Source: Casuarina equisetifolia
Lineage: Eukaryota; Streptophyta; Magnoliopsida; Fagales; Casuarinaceae
Reading direction: 5' to 3'
DNA length: 64,000 bases
Assembly (NCBI GenBank): GCA_028551475.1
Contig: CM052357.1
Span: 10,587,931 to 10,651,930 of the forward strand
Positions 13,156 to 25,352 of the stretch are shown piece after piece (the first letter of the stretch is position 1; every line of letters starts with the position of its first letter). The notes under the pieces were generated by a model that was not told where the DNA came from, ran no database searches, and saw only the letters and a program-made list of their open reading frames with translations. The position numbers and the translations under genes were made by a program.

Positions 13156-16100
13156 TTAGATTGCTTCAGCACCTTGTAGAAACTTTGATTTGATCTTGTT
13201 GAGGGTGATTAAAATAGTTTTTGCATTAACCCTTTGATCCGGTAATTCTGCACAACATGATAAAGCCAATTCCATTATAGATGACATACAATCCTCTATA
13301 GAAGCACAATCCCTTTCTGTTCTCAATAAATTGGAGTCAATAACTTTGGTTATTGAAATAACTGATGATTTTTCTACCCAATGCTTCAAGCTCATTTCTC
13401 CAGTAAACATGACATTTGTGGGCTTCTTTCTTGTGAAAGTTTCCATTAGTAAAATTCCAAAACTATACACATCACCTTTCATTGAAACAATTCCTCCTTA
13501 TCCATATTCTATGTAAAATTTCAATTAATCATAAGAAAATAATGTTATATTACATAACAAGAAAATAGAAAATTCCAAAGAGATGAATTGGAAGAATTAA
13601 CATTCTACCTAACACCTATTGTTATCCATGTATGCATGAGTAGAATGATAAACATCCAAGCTTAAGTTGGAAATTGAAAAAATACCTGGTGCCATGTACC
13701 CAATTATAGCAAGAGTTAATGTTTGCATCATAGAATTCCCATCTCCTAAGAGTTTAGCAATGCCAAAATCAGCTACATGTGCAACCATATCTTCATCTAA
13801 TAGTACATTACTAGGCTTTAAATCACAATGAACAATAGGCACTGCATACCCATAATGGAGGTATTCCAATGCTAACGCAACATCAACCATTATATTTAAC
13901 CTTTGGAAGATGTTTAAATAATAGGTTTGAGAATGCATCCACCTTTCTAGGTTTCCATTAGGCATGTATTCCAATATGAGTACTTTGAAGTTCATGTTAC
14001 TACAAACACTAATGATTTTGACAAGATTTTGGTGGCAAATATTGCATAGGATCTCACACTCTGTACTAAAAACTTGCAAAGCCCCTTCTATTTTTAGATT
14101 TAGAACTTTTATTGCAACATGCATCCCATCTAAAAGTTTTCCTTTGTATACTAATCCAAAACTCTCTTCACCTAGATAGTCATTTGCACTAAATCCATTT
14201 GTTGCTTGTATAAGTTCTTGGTGGGAAATTCTTCTCCATGTTGGTAAATGTGGTAAGGCTTTTTCAATTTGAAATTCTGCATTCCTATTTCTATGTCTTT
14301 TCCACACTAACACAAGAACAACTACAACCATTGCTAACCCAATTGTTAGTAATAGATACTTTAATTTATGAGTTGACATAGTTTTCTTTGATTGCTAAAT
14401 ACCTTTACAAGGAAGAACTTGTAGTCGGGAAGCACCACAAAGACCATCATTTGACATAAATGATGCAGCAGAGAAGTGTGTGAATGGTCCTCTTATTGGA
14501 ATTTTCCCTCGTAGTCTATTGAATGAGACATCTAGATATTTGAGGTACAAAAGTGCTTTTAAAGATTTTGGAATTTCCCCATATAACTTATTATGGGAAA
14601 GATCCAAGAATTCCAAGCTTACCCATTTACCAATCGAGTTAGGAATTGAACCTTCTAATTGATTGTTTGCTAAAGAAAAATATTTTATATCTTTAAAGTT
14701 ACTAGTTACTTGTGGGATTTCACCCGATAGCTGATTTCTTGATAAGTCTAATTCTATCAAGACCTTTAAATTATTTATTTCCAAAGGAAGAGTGCCACTG
14801 AGTGCATTTGAAGAGAAGTTGATAGACAAGATATATGTAAGGCTCCATAAACTCTGAGGAATGATAGAAGTTATTTGGTTAGACTATAATAAAAGTACTC
14901 TAAGAGAAGTAAGATTATTCTAGCACGAAGGAATGGATCCAGAAAGCTCATTATTTCTCAAGTTTAATGAGTTTAATCTATTCAAGTGACAAAGATTTGA
15001 TGGGATGTGACCTTCTAGTGCATTTTCTCCAACATAGAGACCTTGAAGCTTATACATTCCTTTAATTGTAGATGGGATAGATCCAATCAACTTGTTAAGC
15101 CCTATAGTCAATCTTATCAAGTTTGTTAAATTTCCTATGTCTTTAGGAATGTTGCCTTTCATATTGCAATTCCTTATGTAAACTTGTTGGAGAGAAGTAG
15201 AGAGATTTCCAACAAAAGTTGGAAGGATATCATTTAATGTATTATTTGAAAACAAAAGCATTCTTAGATTTTCCAAATTTGAAAATACAAGAGAAAGGAA
15301 GTTGAATTTATGAGGTGAATACTAAATGGTCAAGTTATTGTTGTCTATTAAGAACCACTGAATGAGTCTTAAATTTCCAAGTGCTTTAGGAATTAAGCTT
15401 GAAAATGATTTTTGAGCTAGATCTAACAAAATAAGTTGTGAAGCATTGGAGATAGAACTAGATATCATTCCACTCAACTTATTATATGCAAGGTAAAGGA
15501 ACCGAAGATTGGGAGTGAAAAGACCAATATTTGATGGAAGATGGCTTGATAAGTTATTAAGAGACAATGAAATTTCTTGTATTGTTGAAATATTGAAGAT
15601 CTCAATTGGAATTGGGTCACTAAAATGGTTAAGACTAGCTCCTAAGAATTCAAGCTTTTGTAGATTACCAATTTCTGTTGGGATTGCACCTTTAGCAAAA
15701 TTGACAATCGTGCATTATTAACCAAAAGAAAATGCACTTCAGATGATAGATACATGCAAATGAACATTTGTTAAGTGAAACAAAGTTCAAAAGACCTAAT
15801 TATTGTGAACACCACAAAAAGGGCCGTAGGTCATTTCAATTTGATAGGTGGTTGTATATAGTCTTAGTCTTTGTTAGTCGTTGCTTTTTATTCTATTTGT
15901 GACAGGATTGGTGGGTTAAGAGAGAGCAGCAATTGGTAGAATGTATAGAAGTCCATGATCAAGTGGAACACCTACACTCTTCTGACACGGTGCCCAACTT
16001 GATGATCATGCTAACTACGTAAATTGGTGGAAATGCTTTTTTATTTACAAATAAATTGTATTTTTGATTTATTAAAAAAATTAAAACAAAGATCATAACT

Positions 16101-18869
16101 TACCATTTATCTCAATAATATTATATTTAACAACTTCTACTTGTTCTTCCAAAATAAAAACTCCACTCACAAAGTAGATTTATCTGAATAATATTATATT
16201 TAATAATTTTCTACCAGTTCTTTCAAAATAAAAATCTTACTTTTCACAAAGTAGATTTGCCCTCGTCGTTCCCTTCTTGTCCTGTCTTTAAATAGAATAA
16301 TTTAAAGCTAGTGATAATCTCGGTACGGAAAATGATATTGGCCTTGCATCACTGCATAGGCCAAAAGTATTTATGCTGTACGTTGGTTAAAAGTCTATAT
16401 CGGCTATATAAATCTTTTTTTTTTCTCTTTTTTCCATTCAAAGTTCTAAAGGGCGTATATGTGATATACATGGCTAAAAGACACTTTAAGTCCTGCTAAA
16501 GACCAATTTTACCACCCCTACCCAAAACAACACCCTTTTCTCTCTCCCTACAAATATGGCTGTCACAACATCAAATGAATCTATTTATGTTTAAATAAAT
16601 AAATTAAAAGCATGGTGATAAATAAGTTACTAGAAGAATATGAAACTTACTAGAAGAATATGAATCAAATGGACTTAAGCAAAAATAGAAAATCCTAGAT
16701 ACTAATTGAAGGAAAAAAAAAAGCAAAATAAAAATAAAAACATTTTTTAGAAATATTTTTCATAAGATAGAAAGCTTTATTTACTATTGAGTGAATTTTT
16801 GATAAAAATTAATGTTTTCAAACATAACATTAGGGTATAAGCTATAAATATGATATTCATCACAAACTAGAACTTTATGATCTTCACCTTATCATTCTAT
16901 TTTCTCTTTGTGAAATGACCAATGTTCAAGACAAAAGGGCATGTTAAATAGTAATTTAAGTATCATATTGTCTAAATTTTTCTTAAAAATCCTTTTCATA
17001 AAGAAAAAATCTTTGTGCTTTAATAAAACTTTGGAATTATACATAATATTTTTTCATAACTTAAAGGTGAATTTATGATGCAAGGCTCCTATAACCCCAT
17101 GAATTGATTGCCTCAATGAAGCTTTCATTGCTAATTGTAGCCACTTTGTAGTTGAATGAATTGTAGACATACAGTTGCAAAATTTGATGACATTATTGAG
17201 CCTCTATTTTATTTGGTAGGTTATGGGATAATAGTGTTAATTTCCTATATGTGACATTTAGTAGGTCTTCTATTTAAATTGTCAAAGAAATAGATAATAA
17301 AAAAAAGGAAAAAAAAAATGAAAAAGAAGACATTAGAAGAGGTCAAGACACAAATCCTTGAGGTTAAATTTTTTATTCCTAAAAAGTTACTTTTTCAGGA
17401 TAACAAGTATAGCAATGAAAAATGTTTATTATAATAAAGAACTATAACTCGTAAGGAAGAAAGTTTGAAAGTGGTAGAAGTTGAAGAACTATAAAGCTTA
17501 TTTTCCATAGATAAGTTCATTTGGATGTGGAGAACATGGAGTCAAGAATGGAGTACAAAGGCTAGTTACAATGAATAATAATTTTTTTTTCTTTTTAATA
17601 TTACAACTCATGCACTTAACTCATTGAATGTTGAACTTTTGACCTCAATTAGAATTTCTACTAACTTACCACTAAGCAACAAATAACAACTATTCCCAAG
17701 GATAATATGCTAAATAAATATAGAGGATAGTAGATTGACTAAAATAAGACTAAAGCAAGCTAAAACAGGATTAAGTTACCTTCAAAGTAGTTCTCATCAA
17801 GGTATAACTCTGTTACCATGGTTAAATTTCCAATTTCCCAAGGTATTTTCCCAATGAAACAATTATTTGATAGTGTGGAATTTGTAATTCCTCACACTTG
17901 GAGATGGTGAATGGGAGATCACCTATGAGTGACTAAGTTATTAGAAATAAATAATTAAATTTGTTAATCAACTAAATAATAAAAATTGAGTAGAATAAGA
18001 CTAAACAAACCTTCAAATTTGTTGAAATCAAGGTATAACTCTGAGAGTAAGGTTAGATTTCTAATTTCCAAAGGTATTTTTCTTGTGAAGTTATTAGATG
18101 CCAACAACAAAACTTGAAGCTCTTTGCACTTGAATAAACTGGATGGAAATTCACCTTGGAACTGATTATAAGATAGAGTAAGCCGTTTTAAGTTGGGTAG
18201 ATGGTGAAACCCATCTACTGGTAGAAAACCGGATAGCTTATTGGATTTAAGAGCTATGACTTGCAATGAAGACAAGTTGAGGATCAAGGAAGGAATGGAG
18301 CCTAAAAGCTGATTATAACGAAGATCAATCTTTTGCAAGGATGAAATGTTGGATAGAGACCGTGGAATTCTACCGACGAAATTGTTATTGGGTAGAGACA
18401 AGTTTTTAAGTTTGGATAACTGTCCCATCCATGATGGGATCTCTCCACCAAAGTTATTGAAACCAAATGATAAGTGCTGCAACCGGCAAAGACGCACCAA
18501 CTCCTTGGGTAAGGAGCCATAAAAGCTGTTGTTTTCGATGCTCAGGCTAACAAGAAATGAGAGGTTTCCCATCTGCGGAGGAATGGTGCCTTCAAGGCCC
18601 AAGAAAGAAAGATTTAAAGCGGTGATTCGGTGATGACGAGAGCCACAAGTGACACCAAACCAACAACAAACAGACGTGCTAGTGGACCAATTTTTTGTCA
18701 AAACATTGTGTGGGTTGTAAGAAATATGAGCCTTTAAGGTAAGAAGTGCGTCTTGATCTGAGGTAATGTTTAGAATTGCTTTACTAGCATCGCTAGACAT
18801 GTGGCATTGCACCAAGAGGAGTGCTACGCAAGGGAGGAAAAGAAAGCAGGATCTCTCCATGAGACTCAT
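13156..18869 (-). pseudogene. LRR-XII receptor-like kinase pseudogene, four exons (copy R; FLS2/EFR/Xa21-like)
   Basis: Exons on the minus strand are 18869-18011 (signal peptide, LRRNT with SDQDALLTLKAHI, first LRRs), 17922-17780 (LRR), 15689-13686 (LRRs, transmembrane helix, most of the kinase) and 13508-13156 (kinase end). All junctions have GT/AG and phase 1. Kinase signs are VAIKVLNLK, HCDLKPSNVLLDED (Cys in place of Arg, so a non-RD kinase typical of pattern-recognition receptors) and VADFGIAKLL. The glycine loop reads LGEESFG, with the second glycine replaced. Such proteins sit in the plasma membrane and sense microbial patterns. It is broken: exon 2 is one base short (143 nt) and shifts frame. 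Stops lie at 15324-15322, 14922-14920, 14886-14884, 14397-14395 and 13500-13498. The start at 18869 (or 18860) is preferred over the ATG at 19100 because a secretion signal follows directly and a TATA-like box lies at 18912-18919. Confidence 0.9.
18011..18869 (-). CDS. Intact first exon of the LRR receptor-kinase pseudogene
   Basis: This exon is open throughout. It encodes a signal peptide (FLFLPCVALLLVQC), the LRR N-terminal cap with WFGVTCG, and about eight 24-residue LRRs of the LxxLxLxxNxLxGxIPxx type. It ends in phase 1 at GAAG/GTTTGT. Unspliced, it would read on to a stop at 17964 and give a secreted LRR protein without transmembrane or kinase parts. Whether this is made is unknown. The downstream exons are broken. 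Confidence 0.6.
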
Positions 18870-18911
18870 ATCTTGGCGCAGGTAAAGTGAGTTCAAGTGA
18901 CAAATCTTAAG

Positions 18912-18919
18912 ATATATAA
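18912..18919 (-). promoter_or_regulatory. TATA-like box upstream of the receptor-kinase pseudogene
   Basis: The minus strand reads TTTATATATC about 45-50 bases before the chosen start codon. This is a plausible TATA box and argues against the far-upstream ATG at 19100. It rests on sequence resemblance only. Confidence 0.4.
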
Positions 18920-19100
18920 AGAGTTCGCAGCCTTGGGAAATTAAGGAGAAGAGACTTATGGAAGAGAGCGGCATGGTAATTGACGTCATTGACTTAGAGA
19001 AAAATGGACAAAAACAAAAGATAGGGCTAATTGGTTTAGTAAACCTCGCCTTTTTAAACCTTCTATCACATTTGATATTTGTTCCAAAATCGAGCCCCAA

Positions 19101-21305
19101 TGGCTCTCAAAATTTTAATTTTTACCGGAAAATTGTCCCAAATTACAAAGAATCCTCTCTATAACAAATTCTTAATTGTTGATTATTAGGCACTTATATT
19201 CTACCTATAGATCCTTGGTTGATGCAATACGATAGAGCGTATTTGTCCTTGTAAATATGCATTATCATGTGTTAATATTTTGAATGGAATAAATTAGTGA
19301 TTTTCAATCTAAACCTGTCTTTAGTTAGTTAGATAATGTCTTCGCTTTTGAAGAATTGTACTTTGAGTCACATTAAAAGTAAAATTTTATCTTTTACTGA
19401 TTTTAAAAAATATATATACTTCTTTTTATGTTTTTCTTAGATTTTTATAATTTAATTGTTTTATATTGTTGTATCCTTTTGTCCTTAATGATCAAATATC
19501 ACTTCAAATGAGAATGACAAAAGATGTGTGTACGCTTTGGGGGAACAAAAAAAAAAAAGGAAGATGCTTGCGCGTGCTTTGGAGAAGAGCAATCAGTGCC
19601 TCCGAAAACAACAAAGAAGGCATTCATTCTAAGATACGAAAAATACATGAAAAACAATCAAGCGAAAACAGTATGACATTTCCAATGTTAGAATCAACCC
19701 AAAAAAACTAAAAAAAGACTGTGGCTGAGATAGCTGACGATCCTAGTGGCTGTCCACTTTAGTTGTTTCATATTAGCAACCATTATTGAATATGAGCCGC
19801 TATTGAGTGCGATTGAAAGCAGTAATCTCACAAGAAAGAAACATCCTTAGTGAAAACAGACAAATTTTGTCTATTAGGCTTCCTACTTTTTGTAATCTGT
19901 GAATAAATCACCATTATCTCCGTATATTTTAGCAACAAGTAGCCAATTGTTACACCAGTATTATAAATATTTAGCAGTATTTCTAAAAACCTCTCATAGT
20001 TATGGTCATTGACTCTTATAATGGCTCTTGCTAGTTGTTACGGTAAAGTACCCCTTTCTTTCAAATATTAGAACTACAACGCTCCACCTACTGAATGTAA
20101 GTTTTAAAAGAAAATTTGAACTTAATAAGGAAAAATTGATATCCCATGATTTCCTCCAATAGGGGAAAGAATTTTAAACATCGTGGTATTGTCCGTCCCT
20201 TTCTGCCAACGGAAAGGAGTACCTTTGCGGGACAGCATATGAGCCCATTCCGGCATACGACTGCAATGGGACCAGATCTTACTTCACGCGAGATTTTTAC
20301 GCGTACTTTTGTCATCCTCTTATAAACATTCGTACTCTATTATCATAACTGCAAATTGCCTTATTCCGCAACTAAAATTTTCAGGAAAAAGTGCCTATTT
20401 TTGATAAATTTTGTCGAACGTTTTTTTAAATGACGGTGATAGTCGTTTCCATTTACAAATGGTATCAAATAACATAAATAGTTTTTGTGAACCAACTTTA
20501 TAGTACTTTATCCTATATTTTAACTTTCAATTTTGGCACTAATGATATTGAATCCACAACATTCATACGACACTTAATGAAATTATCTCAACCTAAACCT
20601 AAACCTAAAGAAGGATTTAGAAGCACCGGATTGATCTTGAAAAAACTTTTCTTAACAATTGAAAATATGACATAAAATTGCATCCCAAAAATTTGATATT
20701 TGTATCTCTTCCTTCTTTCTCTTATGATTAGATTAGCATGAAAAAGAAACAAAAGAACTATGAATGATGAGTGAAACACCAACTTGTGCAACCATAACTT
20801 TATATAGGAAGATTTGAAATGGATTAAGAATGTCGTGCATAACAGTGTTGAAATAGCCATAATGGAGATATGCAAGTGTAATTCCAACAATAAGTTCAAT
20901 CTTTCAATTGACATTTGGAAAATTATAAGAATAATAATTGTAATTGCTATGGTAATAATGATTAAAAATTCTTCTAAGATTGTTTAGTTGGGGACTCCTA
21001 AAGAATCTCAAATACTCTCACATGTTGAGTATGAAAAAAATTGAAGATTTGGAGTCCCACATAAGTTGGAAAACAAATTCTTAGAGTTATAATGCTTATA
21101 AGTGAGCCTTTAAATTGTCAATGATTGTTTGAAGAGAATCAAAAGCTTTGATAATACTAATAACCACTGTTAGTCTATTTAAAGTGTATTACAAAGTTTA
21201 AGTTGTGAGAATCTTTTAGTTTTTCTCATTTAAAAGGCTAACATTGTTACAAATGTTAGCATACGTTTATTATCATTCTCTTTATACTATACCCTAAATT
21301 TTCGT
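19101..21305. other. Intergenic, no gene seen
   Basis: This is the upstream flank of the receptor-kinase pseudogene. A less AT-rich patch lies near 20150-20310 without a recognisable coding family. Three CCTAAA units (about 20590-20608) resemble, but are not, the plant telomere repeat. Sequence around 21045 (GGAGTCCCACATAAGTTGG) resembles text often found in plant LTR/TRIM remnants, but no paired end was found. Confidence 0.4.
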
Positions 21306-21309
21306 TGTC

Positions 21310-22740
21310 TCTGCTAAAAGTCTACAATCGCCTTAGTTCTTTTGGTTCCCATGAAGGACTTTTGGTTCACGTTCTTTTTCTCAACTTGGGTAAGAATGCC
21401 ATGCGTCACGGTGTAAAAACAACAACAAAAGCGAGACATATTCCGATGCAATTCAATCATAATTTCAATTTTTAAAGTGACTTTTGGAAAACCGTGTGAC
21501 ACAACTTTTCGAAATCCATTTTTATTTGTCGAGAGGTGGGAGGACAGAAAATTAATTGATTATGCATTATTTGTTGGCTAATGGACTTTTGGTTTGTGCA
21601 TTGTTTCTCCACTTTGGGTGAGCATATGTCGTGCATCACGGTGTAAAAACAACAATAAAGTTGACACATATTCCAATGTAATGCATTTCAATCATAATTC
21701 CAATCTTTAAAGTGACTTTGAAATATTTTATAAATAAAAAGTGAACTCACACAACTAATGACGAACTCAGAATACAATATTGTCAAAAGTTATATAGCAC
21801 TAAGAAATAACAGAGAAGATTCCAAATGGGCAACACTTGTTTAGAAAGAAGGAGTACCGAAACATAATTTTATATGTTGGATTATTTTAAGAGACAAACT
21901 ATCCACAGCAGATCGAGTGGCTAAATGGAATAGTTTAGTGGATCTACAATGCAACCTCTGCTAATAAGAAGAAGAATTACATGAACATTTATTTTTTAAG
22001 TGCAGGTTCACAAACTACATCTGGAAGGCTTTGTTAGGCATGAATGGATTAACTCGAAGAATTGAACACTAAAGAGCTGAAATATGTTGGATGATCAAGA
22101 CTGTTAAGAGAAAAAGCTTTGCAGCTACTTTGCTTAGTATATCTTTCAAGGTCGTATTGTATCACATTTGAAGTGAAAGGAATAGAAGAAGATTCAGCAA
22201 TACAAGTCTAGAAAACTTAACCATTATTGCTAAAATCAAGAAGGATGTAAGAGGCAAGATTTCATCTACCAGAGGAGTCAAGCTTACAAATTGTAATAAA
22301 TTTTTACAAGAGCTTTGAAATTTGCTAAGTGCAATATTTGAGCTTAGATGATAATATTTTGTAATCGAACAATCTTATAAATTTTTTTACGAGTGATATA
22401 TAAGTTGACCTTTCACAAAAAAAAATAAAAAATAAAAAAATAAAGTGAATTTGGAAAATTGCGTGACACTTATCACTTTTTGAAATCCGTTTTTCTTTGT
22501 CGAAAGAGACGGGGGGACAAAAAATTTAATTGATTCTACGTCGTTTACTAGCTATGGACTTTTGGTTTCCGTCCTTTTTCTCAGCCTATTGGGTAAGAAT
22601 GCCGTGCGTCAGGGGGTAGAAACAATAATTAAAGCGACACATATTCCAATGCAATGCATTCATAATTCCAATCTTTAAAGTGACTTTGGAAAATTGCTGA
22701 CATTTACACTTTTTGAAATTCGCATGCTAGTCTACTAGGG
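21310..22740. repeat. About 245-bp repeat, three diverged copies, split by a LINE tail
   Basis: Three direct copies share the block GGACTTTTGGTTy...CTTTTTCTCA, then GGGTAAGAATGCC, then GACACATATTCC and CAATCTTTAAAGTGACTTTGG. They start near 21330, 21575 and 22545. Copies 1 and 2 are head to tail. Copy 3 is pushed about 720 bases away by the LINE fragment inserted at 21721. No coding capacity is seen. Confidence 0.7.
21721..22441 (+). mobile_element. 5'-truncated LINE (zf-RVT / C-terminal end) with poly-A tail
   Basis: The plus strand gives the zinc-finger-like C-terminus of plant LINE ORF2, with two stops. It shows ICWIILRDKLSTADRVAKW, then a Cys-x-x-Cys region, then ELHEHLFFKCRFTNYIWKAL, then a block with SERNRRRFSN. 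An A-rich tail lies at 22417-22441. Flanking direct repeats AAAGTGACTTTG (21709-21720) and AAAGTGAATTTG (22442-22453) match at 11 of 12 bases and look like the target-site duplication. It is a dead 3' fragment. Confidence 0.75.
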
Positions 22741-22744
22741 AATA

Positions 22745-24295
22745 AATCTAAGACTGAAACAAAAGACGTTAACAAGATTGTCGCCGTAAAGTTACATCAT
22801 AAATTGAAGTCATTGTAATATTTAATCTGCTGCCGACAAGGTTGAATCATAAATTGAGGTAATTATAATAATTAATTTGCTGTTTTACAATCCTGGTAAT
22901 AATTGAAAAAATATCTTGCATTTTAAACTTATAGTTTACATATCTCTACATAGGGCACGATAAGGATTAAACTTGTGTAAGTTTCCTAGATGTCAACAAC
23001 ATGTAATAAATTCACCTCTGTAGCACCATGTTGAGTATTGTCACAATCACATCTTATTTATGTTCCTCTTATTGCATAGAAGTTGTGGCTCTACAACTGG
23101 AATCTTTTATCATCTAGCCAAGGCCCAAGGATTGAACCCCTCAGGGATAAAATAATTTTTCGTTATTCAAAGATTGATAATGGTGCCCATCACTACATCT
23201 CTCCACCTTGGTGTTGTAAAGTGGAAATTTATTAGCTCTTTTTCCTTTTAAGATGAGTTTGTTATGCTACCAACGCATGTTCCCAAAAGAAAGGAAAAAA
23301 TTAAAAAGAGAGAAAGCAGGTGCAGGATCGAAATAATTGAACAAGCTAATCATGATTCTGAGATGCCCGAATGCATCTAATATCACCTAGAAGAAGATAA
23401 TAAGATAGATGGGAATAACAAGAGTATCATCTAATGATAATAAATCAGAAGTACGTCTTTAGTAATTTGAAAAGGTAGCTGGGAAGAGATTTGAGACTTT
23501 GGGAATTTTGCATATTATTTCTCCTTTTTACTGTACAAAACATGTCTTACAAATAGGTAGCTTACACATCGAATGAAGTAAGAAATAAATAATAATAAAG
23601 AAATATTCCCGTAATATTCTATGGGATGCCCACTTGCAATTAGCCACCAGTTACCTAGTCAATCACTGCACATGCAAAAAGTAACCAATTCCACCGAATT
23701 AGCAGTTATCCTTTCTGTAATTTTGATAGAAAGGTGACTTGAATATTAATAACGGAAAGAAATAAACCCCATTTGTTAGAAAACCTTCCATTAAGTCTAT
23801 GCACCTATCATTTTTAAAAAAATTTTATTCTGGTTTTATCAACCCTTAGGTTGTTTTATTTGTTTTCGGAAAATAAGATTTGGCTCAAGATGATCCATTT
23901 TGAATTCCGGGTTCTCTTTGAATTTGAAATTTATCACTTGGTAGGTGTCCATTCCTGGCTCACTCTAATTAAGTCCATAGCGTCTACCAATTTTGTCATA
24001 TCTCCCATTTTTTGTTTTGTTATTTTAAAATTAGGATCGTAGCCATCAATCAAGCATCCGTACCTTCAATAGTATGGATGTTTTTGATAACTCTAAAAAT
24101 TTGAATAACAAGAAATAAAAAATCATAGTGGTTAGAGAAGTGTTTGCCTAGCGCTTCAAAATTGGTGGGTTTAAGAATTTGTCTCTATTAGTTATTAGTT
24201 ATGACAACTATTTCACTAATTCTTTATACAATAGTTTGGCTGTAATAGTTGATACTTTCAATGATAAATGAACTTTTAAATCTATTATGGAATGG
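22745..24295. other. Intergenic, no gene seen
   Basis: The stretch is AT-rich. A short imperfect tandem duplication lies around 22780-22895 (CATAAATTGA.GT motif). No open frame with recognisable similarity was found. Confidence 0.4.
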
Positions 24296-24300
24296 AGTTA

Positions 24301-24735
24301 TATTAAGGTCTTGTGAGCCTCTACATTCCCAAAAACCTAGTTTATTATGAAGTTTTTACCCACATATTTATCAACTCATTTTTACTCTAAATTTACTTGA
24401 CGTGAGTCTTATCTTAACATTTCCCCCTCACATCTTGTCCTGAGTCTAAATATCTAGTCGGTTTTTGTTGGGTCTTAACTAGTTTTTTCACCCAGTTTTT
24501 GGGTCTTAGGCTAATATAATCAACATGCTTTTTGTTGGGTCCTAACCTATTTTTGCCCAAATCATTGATTTGCTTTTTGCTAAGGGTTGGTTTTTTTTAG
24601 GTTCTAATATCATATTAAAATGTTGTGGACTTCTACATTTCTAAAAAGCTAGTTTATTAAGAAGTTTTTACCCTTACATAATTATAAACTCATTTTTACT
24701 TTATTTTTTTATCAGATGTAGAATTTATCTCAACA
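24301..24735 (-). mobile_element. TRIM (miniature LTR retrotransposon), 435 bp
   Basis: Two similar direct repeats, 24301-24419 (119 bp) and 24613-24735 (123 bp), frame a 193-bp interior. On the minus strand the interior starts with TGATATTAGAACC, close to the copia/TRIM primer-binding site. It ends with a polypurine tract (GTGAGGGGGAAA, next to 24419). Both LTRs start TGTT on the minus strand. The flanks AGTTA (24296-24300) and AGTTG (24736-24740) match at 4 of 5 bases. It has no coding capacity, as is usual for TRIMs. Confidence 0.75.
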
Positions 24736-24829
24736 AGTTGTTTAACGAATTTTTGACTTAACCTAAAGCCTAAACAGTTGATACTTTAAATGTTCACAAT
24801 TTTGGTTTCCTTACTCAATAGAATCAAAG

Positions 24830-25352
24830 CCATAATATTAAAGGATTTTGTAAACTAATTCTAAGAACAAGGTAAACCCTAAAATGAAAGACACAAGAGG
24901 ATTTCATATTCTCAATTTGGTGATTTTTATCATATGCATGTTACAAATTTATAAGGGAATACAAGTATCTAGTCTTTGTGGTACAATGGAAAGCATTAAC
25001 AATGATTCATTCAAGATTTTCGATGATGTGACAAGTATGGAAGTATTTTGAACTTGAATGATTTTTGGATCAAATTAGAGATGATTTGATTTGGTTCATT
25101 TTTCATTTTTTGAGGATTCTTATTGTCTTTGATCATTAGCCTTTGCCACCTTACTTCCTCATTTTCTTGATTAATGATGGTGAGTTAATTCTAGCAAAAC
25201 AAGTGTGATTTTAGAGGAGCATAAGGTTAAGGATGATGCATGTGTTACACAAATGTGTTTATATGGAGTGGATTCTTGTTATGATGTAGCTATAATGACA
25301 TGAGTGAGTGATGCTTAAACCTGTGGCACTACTTTTATGTCTTACCTTAACA
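24830..25352 (-). repeat. 3' LTR of copia-A (left limit approximate)
   Basis: It begins on the minus strand with TGTTAAGGTAAGACATAAAA right after the polypurine tract. Its far end shares the block TTCTAAGAACAAGGTAAACCCT with the copia LTR remnant at 50436-50510. The exact left boundary is unclear. Confidence 0.55.

Noticed and set aside
20590..20608. Three CCTAAA units, possible interstitial telomere repeat
   Set aside because: The plant telomere unit is CCCTAAA. Three six-base units are too short and not the right unit.
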